Assembly: GCA_015075625.1 (NCBI GenBank)
Contig: JABTTZ010000002.1
Location: forward strand, 806,001 to 870,000
Length of the DNA: 64,000 nucleotides
DNA from: Anaerolineales bacterium
GTDB lineage: Bacteria > Chloroflexota > Anaerolineae > Aggregatilineales > UBA2796
Direction: 5' to 3'
The notes beneath the pieces were generated by a model that saw only the letters and a list, made by a program, of their open reading frames with translations, was not told the DNA's origin and did no database searches. The number at the start of each line of letters is the position of its first letter. Within the stretch, counting starts at the first letter, position 1. Positions 59,445 through 64,000 of this stretch are shown here, in pieces. A program made the translations under genes and the position numbers.

Positions 59445-62153
59445 ATGGATATCGGTACGATCCGCCCCGTCAGCATCGACACGCAAATGCGCGAAAGCTA
59501 CCTTGATTACGCCATGAGCGTAATCGTCGCCCGCGCTTTGCCCGACGCCCGCGATGGCTTGAAACCCGTCCACCGTCGTATTCTCTACGTCATGCACGAT
59601 ATGGGGCTGCGCCCGAATGGGTCTTACAAGAAAAGCGCCCGTATCGTTGGTGAAGTCTTGGGGAAGTACCACCCGCACGGCGATCAGGCGGTGTACGATG
59701 CCATGGTGCGTTTGGCGCAAGATTTTTCCATGCGCTACATGCTGGTTGATGGGCAGGGAAACTTCGGCAGCATCGATGGCGACGCACCCGCCGCCATGCG
59801 CTATACCGAAGCAAAAATGAAAGCCATTGCTGAGGAAATCCTTGCTGACCTCAATTTAGATACAGTAGATTGGTCGGATAATTTCGATGGTTCGCTCCAA
59901 GAACCAAACGTCCTCCCCGCCCGCATCCCCAATATGCTGATCAATGGCAGCAGCGGGATCGCGGTGGGCATGGCAACGAACATCCCCCCCCACAACCTCC
60001 GCGAGATCGCCCAAGCCGCCAGCTACCTCATCGACCATTACGATACCTTCGATGAGGTCAGCGTTGATGACCTGATGCAGTTTGTGAAGGGTCCCGATTT
60101 TCCTACCGGCGCTTCCATCCTTGCTAGCGACGAACTGCGCGAAATGTACGCCACCGGACGCGGGCGTCTGATCGTCCGTGCCACCTGTTCGGTAGAGGAA
60201 ATTGGCAAAAATGGCGAGCGTCAAGCAATCATTGTCACCGAAATCCCCTACCAAGCGAACAAGGTCGCCATTATTGAACGCATTGCCCAGCTTGTCAAAG
60301 AGGATAAGCTCGATGAAATCTCTGATCTGCGCGATGAATCAGACCGCAAGGGGATGCGCATCGTCATTGAGTTGAAACGCGCCGCCCAACCCCTTAAGAC
60401 GCTCAACAAGCTCTACAAGTTCACCCAACTGCAAAGCACCTTTGGCGTCCAAATGTTGGCGCTGGTCGATAACGAACCGCGCACCCTCAGCCTAAAACGG
60501 GCGCTGCAAGTTTATATTGAACACCGCCGCGAGGTTATCCGCCGCCGCTCGGAGTTTCAGCTTGCCAAAGCGCGGGCGCGGGCGCATATCCTTGAAGGCT
60601 ACCTCAAGGCACTCGCCAACATTGATGATATTATCCGCACCATTCGTGAGGCAGAAGATACCGACACCGCCCGCGAAAACCTGATGATCCTCTTTGACCT
60701 CACCGAGATTCAGGCACAGGCGATCCTCGAACTTCAACTGCGGCGCATTGCCAGCCTTGAGCGCAAGCGCATTGACAACGAATACACCGAGGTCGCTGCC
60801 ACGATGAGCTACCTTGAAGACCTTCTCGCCCACCCTAAGAAAATCCTTGCCCTGATCCAAACCGATCTTGCCGAGGTTGCCGCAAAGTACGGCGACGAAC
60901 GCCGCACCCGCCTTGACTTTGAAACAGTGGGTGAGTTTGAGGAGACCGATTTCATCCGTGAGGAAGAAGTCCTCATTGCGCTCACCAAGCGTGGCTTCAT
61001 CAAACGTTCGCCCGCCTCCCTTTACCGTACACAAGGACGCGGGGGACGCGGTGTGACAGGCATAACCACCCGCGATGAAGATAACGTCGAACTGCTCCTC
61101 AGCGCCAACTCGCACGGGTATGTTCTGTGCTTCACCAATTTCGGGAAGGTCTATGCCCTCCGTGCCTACCAAGTCCCAGAGGCAGATCGCACGGGCAAGG
61201 GGCAGTTGATCTCGAACCTCATCGCCCTGAACCCCGATGAAAAAATCACCGGACTCACTTGTGTCGATAATTTCGATGCTGGCTATTTCGTCATGGTCAC
61301 TCGCAATGCGAAGATCAAGCGTGTTGAAATTTCCGAATTTTCAGCGGTGCGTACCTCTGGCTTGATTGCCATCACCCTTGATGATGATGATCGGCTCGAA
61401 TGGGTGCGCCGCACCTCTGGCGAGGATCACTTGATCGTCGTCACCGCCTATGGTATGGCAATTCGCTTTGATGAACGCGAAGTGCGCGTCATGGGGCGGG
61501 GGGCGGCGGGTGTCAATGCTATTCGCCTCAACGAGGGCGATTATCTTGCCGGTGTCGATGTCATTGACCAAACCAAAACGGAACTGCTCATCGTCACTAG
61601 GAAAGGCTTCGGCAAGCGCAGCCCCTTGAATGATTACCGCCTTCAGGGGCGCTATGGGATGGGCTTGCGCACCATTGGCACAGAGACCCTCAAAAAACAG
61701 GGCGTCATTGTCAGCGTTCATACCCTGACTACGACGGATGAGATCACCGTGATCACCCGCGAGGGAATGTCCATTCGGATGCGTGCCAGCGAGATTCGTT
61801 TGGTCAGGCGCCCATCGGGTGTTGTCCGCCTGATCAATAAACTTGGCTCTGATCACGTTGTAAGTGTTGCTGTTGTCGGGACGAACGGTGAGGATGCCGA
61901 GAGTACGACCCTCACCCCGCTAGATGCAAATGACAGCGGTGTCCTTGCCGAAGACGCCGATGCCCTTTTAGCAGATATGGGGGATATGGTCGATGATAGT
62001 GATATCGATCAAGAGGGCGCTGAGGATGAACCTGAAGCCGACTTTGACGCGGAGGAACTGACCGATGATACACACCGTTCTGCACTGGATCATTCAGCGG
62101 GTCGTCCTGAGACTCGTCCGTCTGCTAATGGATCGATTGATGGGCAAGAGTAG
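59445..62153 (+). CDS. gyrA: DNA gyrase subunit A
   Basis: 902 aa. The ATP-dependent negative supercoiling enzyme's DNA-cleaving subunit. [41 protein letters not shown], catalytic Tyr in [13 protein letters not shown], and [23 protein letters not shown] GyrA box QGRGGRG stands at the start of the C-terminal pinwheel (about residue 530), supporting true gyrase. QGRYGMG recurs in a later blade. The last ~80 residues are a highly acidic tail ([27 protein letters not shown]). AAGGA precedes the ATG at 59445. The paralogue at 55332 is on the opposite strand. Confidence 0.93.
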   Translation: MDIGTIRPVSIDTQMRESYLDYAMSVIVARALPDARDGLKPVHRRILYVMHDMGLRPNGSYKKSARIVGEVLGKYHPHGDQAVYDAMVRLAQDFSMRYMLVDGQGNFGSIDGDAPAAMRYTEAKMKAIAEEILADLNLDTVDWSDNFDGSLQEPNVLPARIPNMLINGSSGIAVGMATNIPPHNLREIAQAASYLIDHYDTFDEVSVDDLMQFVKGPDFPTGASILASDELREMYATGRGRLIVRATCSVEEIGKNGERQAIIVTEIPYQANKVAIIERIAQLVKEDKLDEISDLRDESDRKGMRIVIELKRAAQPLKTLNKLYKFTQLQSTFGVQMLALVDNEPRTLSLKRALQVYIEHRREVIRRRSEFQLAKARARAHILEGYLKALANIDDIIRTIREAEDTDTARENLMILFDLTEIQAQAILELQLRRIASLERKRIDNEYTEVAATMSYLEDLLAHPKKILALIQTDLAEVAAKYGDERRTRLDFETVGEFEETDFIREEEVLIALTKRGFIKRSPASLYRTQGRGGRGVTGITTRDEDNVELLLSANSHGYVLCFTNFGKVYALRAYQVPEADRTGKGQLISNLIALNPDEKITGLTCVDNFDAGYFVMVTRNAKIKRVEISEFSAVRTSGLIAITLDDDDRLEWVRRTSGEDHLIVVTAYGMAIRFDEREVRVMGRGAAGVNAIRLNEGDYLAGVDVIDQTKTELLIVTRKGFGKRSPLNDYRLQGRYGMGLRTIGTETLKKQGVIVSVHTLTTTDEITVITREGMSIRMRASEIRLVRRPSGVVRLINKLGSDHVVSVAVVGTNGEDAESTTLTPLDANDSGVLAEDADALLADMGDMVDDSDIDQEGAEDEPEADFDAEELTDDTHRSALDHSAGRPETRPSANGSIDGQE

Positions 62154-62225
62154 CCTCTACCCCACCCCTGAGGGTGGGACAGACTACCTGCCTATGGGCA
62201 ATCCGAGGATCACCCAGACGCAGCC

Positions 62226-62840
62226 ATGATTGATCGACTGAACAGTTTCAACAGCCCGTCGCCCATCCTTCGCCGCTGGTTTTCCGTTGCGCTCAGCCGT
62301 ATCGGAGCGGCGGTGGACAGCTTGGGCATTTCCCCCAACACGATCACCCTCATCGGGCTTCTTCCCGCCCTCATTGCCGCTTGGCTCATTGGGACGGGAG
62401 CACTACCGTTGGCGGGCGTCGTCCTCATCCTCGGAGCGCCGCTTGATGCCCTTGATGGGGCGGTGGCGCGGGCAGCCGGCAAGGTCACACCTTTCGGGGC
62501 GCTCCTCGATTCAACAGTGGATCGCTATGCCGATGGGTTGCTCTTTGCTGCATTTACTTGGTATTTCGCCGGGCGGGGCGAGACAGCGGGCTTTTTGCTC
62601 ACGCTCATTGCGTGGATAGGGGGCTTTGCCGTCAGCTACATCCGCGCAAGGGCAGAAGCGGCGGGGCTTGGCTCGATTCAAGGTGGGCTGTTTGATCGCC
62701 TCGTGCGGATGCTCATGCTAATCGGGATGCTGCTCAGCGGGTGGCTGCTGCCGGGGATGCTCATCCTTGCCGTTGGGACTCAAGCGACAGCGCTCCAACG
62801 CTTGCTGCTCGCCGCCAAAGCGGGCAAACTCTCTCTCTAA
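62226..62840 (+). CDS. CDP-alcohol phosphatidyltransferase family protein
   Basis: 204 aa, about six transmembrane helices. The family signature D-x2-DG-x2-AR-x8-G-x3-D-x3-D is visible as DALDGAVARAAG then FGALLDSTVDRYAD, which binds Mg and the CDP-linked donor. It makes a phospholipid by displacing CMP (phosphatidylinositol- or phosphatidylglycerol-phosphate-like product); the acceptor alcohol cannot be told. It lies 72 bp after gyrA on the same strand and ends seven bases from the convergent EamA gene. Confidence 0.9.
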   Translation: MIDRLNSFNSPSPILRRWFSVALSRIGAAVDSLGISPNTITLIGLLPALIAAWLIGTGALPLAGVVLILGAPLDALDGAVARAAGKVTPFGALLDSTVDRYADGLLFAAFTWYFAGRGETAGFLLTLIAWIGGFAVSYIRARAEAAGLGSIQGGLFDRLVRMLMLIGMLLSGWLLPGMLILAVGTQATALQRLLLAAKAGKLSL

Positions 62841-62846
62841 GAACCT

Positions 62847-63986
62847 TCACCGCTTACCCTTTTTCTCTTTTCGTGATTTCTGTTCTTTTTCTTTTGCCTG
62901 CTGGCGGGCAAATGCCGCCATCTCGCGAGGGCTTTCGTAACGCGCCGGGGCGCTCATCATTCGCTCAATTAGCCGCATATCCTCCACGCTGATCTCATCA
63001 AGGGTTGCCACTTGTGTTTTCCCCCCGAACGCCTTCCGAAAGGCGATCCGGTTGAAATTTTGGGTGGTTGCCCGTCCTAACTGCATCGCCACAAAGAGCG
63101 GGATTTCCCCCGTTTTTAGTTTGTCCAGGTCTTGCCGCCGGATCAGCAAAAGACTTGCCATGAGGACGCCCACCCCCACCCACTGCACGCCCGTCAAGGA
63201 ATCTCCCAAAAGGACGAACGCCAACAGCAGCGTAACCCCCGCTTCTGAAATCCCAATCAGAACGGTTTGTGTCGGACCCAAGCGCTTCAGACCAAAGAAC
63301 ATCGCCAACCGCGCCAACGCCGTCGAAATACCGAGGGCAATGATCGGCGCAAGGGCATCGGCATGCTGCGGAATCCATTCCATGCGGTAGATCACCCGTG
63401 CCGCCACGACGATCACCGCCATTGTCGTCAGGACGTAAAGCGCCACCGTCGGGGAGGGCATTTCATAGGTGACGCGCTGCCCCAAGACGAACGTCGCTGC
63501 AAAGAGGATCGCGTTGCCAAGCATCAAGCCCGTCCCCAGCCAATCGATCCGCCCACTGACCCCCTGTGTGATCAGCGTCACCGCCAGCAGCGCCAAACTC
63601 GCCCGCAGCACATCCCGCCCCGAAAGGCGCTGACCGCCCGCAAAGGAAAGGACGATCACAAAGATCAGGTAGGTCGCGTTCAGTAGTTGGGCAACAGAAG
63701 CATCGAGACGACTCAGCCCGTTGTAATAAAATAGCGAGCCGATCCCGTTCACCGTCCCCACCACGATGCACCCCAACAGCCCTGCCGGATAGACAAAAAT
63801 GTACTTTCGGGCAAAAAGCAGGTAAACAACCCACAAAATGCCCGCCGCCACAACGGTGCGCAGCGCGGCAAGGGTGAACGGATCAGCCCCTGCCCGAATT
63901 GCCATTTTTCCAAAGATGGGGGCAAGCCCCAAAAAGATCGGGTAGCAAATCAGGATCAAGCGCCGTTGCGACAGGCGAAGTTTCAT
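62847..63986 (-). CDS. EamA/DMT family transporter with basic C-terminal extension
   Basis: 379 aa. Two EamA repeats giving ten transmembrane helices (about residues 8-285): FLGLAPIFGKMAIRAGADPF in the first, and TQTVLIGISEAGVTLLLAF in the second. Drug/metabolite transporters of this kind export amino acids or other small solutes. Unusually, about 90 soluble residues follow, ending in a Lys/Arg/Glu-rich tail (QQAKEKEQKSRKEKKGKR). GAGGGG five bases before the ATG fixes the start. The substrate is unknown. Confidence 0.87.
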   Translation of the reverse strand: MKLRLSQRRLILICYPIFLGLAPIFGKMAIRAGADPFTLAALRTVVAAGILWVVYLLFARKYIFVYPAGLLGCIVVGTVNGIGSLFYYNGLSRLDASVAQLLNATYLIFVIVLSFAGGQRLSGRDVLRASLALLAVTLITQGVSGRIDWLGTGLMLGNAILFAATFVLGQRVTYEMPSPTVALYVLTTMAVIVVAARVIYRMEWIPQHADALAPIIALGISTALARLAMFFGLKRLGPTQTVLIGISEAGVTLLLAFVLLGDSLTGVQWVGVGVLMASLLLIRRQDLDKLKTGEIPLFVAMQLGRATTQNFNRIAFRKAFGGKTQVATLDEISVEDMRLIERMMSAPARYESPREMAAFARQQAKEKEQKSRKEKKGKR

Positions 63987-64000
63987 GGCTGCCCCTCAAC

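Noticed and set aside
1-64000. tRNA, rRNA, toxin-antitoxin or restriction genes
   Set aside because: I looked through the gaps for tRNA-like T-arms and CCA ends and for small paired ORFs and found none that I could support.

Overview
The window is G+C-rich, gene-dense bacterial chromosome with no rRNA, tRNA, CRISPR array or prophage. I infer a member of the Chloroflexota, probably Anaerolineae-like. The reasons are Thr/Pro-rich linkers of the TPTPTNTFT kind in exported and membrane proteins, a membrane Ser/Thr kinase carrying a formylglycine-generating-enzyme-like sensor domain, a class I HMG-CoA reductase, a citramalate-type isoleucine route, and many short palindromic intergenic repeats. 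No phylogenetic marker was compared, so the taxon is inference.

Layout. 1-1186 holds the start of clpB (minus strand, cut by the window edge). 1.5-3.8 kb is the kinase/FGE fusion. 4.2-7.9 kb is a minus-strand amino-acid cluster: hisS-like, hisG and a carbamoyltransferase. 8-10.7 kb carries secreted or lipoprotein genes and a Wzz-like protein. 10.9-20.7 kb is amino-acid biosynthesis: tyrA, then ilvE-ilvB-ilvN-ilvC-leuA-cimA, which together with genes outside the window would make Val, Leu and Ile, the last from pyruvate through citramalate. 20.9-27.5 kb has an ArsA/Get3-type ATPase, a UbiB/ABC1 kinase, a methyltransferase, HMG-CoA reductase and an RRM protein. 27.7-32.5 kb is ribF, a DUF2905 gene, queA and two glycosyltransferases. 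32.8-38.7 kb has an A-type Fe-S carrier, a histidine phosphatase overlapping psuG, a stand-alone rpmJ (L36), murJ and a C39-peptidase/TPR protein. 39-51.7 kb has GT2 and GT39 glycosyltransferases, acetyltransferases, a PhoB/PhoR-type pair, an NapH/CcoG-like ferredoxin, a fumarase alpha subunit, a GH31 glycosidase, an oxidoreductase and a CheY-like/GNAT pair. 52-64 kb has a cytochrome P450, an exported intradiol dioxygenase, two paralogous type II topoisomerase A subunits on opposite strands, a CDP-alcohol phosphatidyltransferase and an EamA transporter.

The most unusual content is between genes. A ~166-bp element occurs twice (3934-4100 and 33372-33536). Each copy has a good sigma70-type promoter followed by an RNA hairpin whose seventh base pair differs by a compensatory change (G-C versus A-U) and whose loop can pair with a downstream ACUG. 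One copy ends at the start codon of the phosphatase-psuG operon with the ribosome-binding site inside the structured region; the other has no gene behind it. This is the best candidate here for an undescribed regulatory RNA.

Four copies of a 142-162-bp MITE-like element with terminal inverted repeats were also found, three with flanking direct repeats. Other intergenic features are at least two further families of short palindromic repeats, a GAAC-N4-GTTC operator in a topoisomerase promoter, and a truncated response-regulator remnant with an intact start region.
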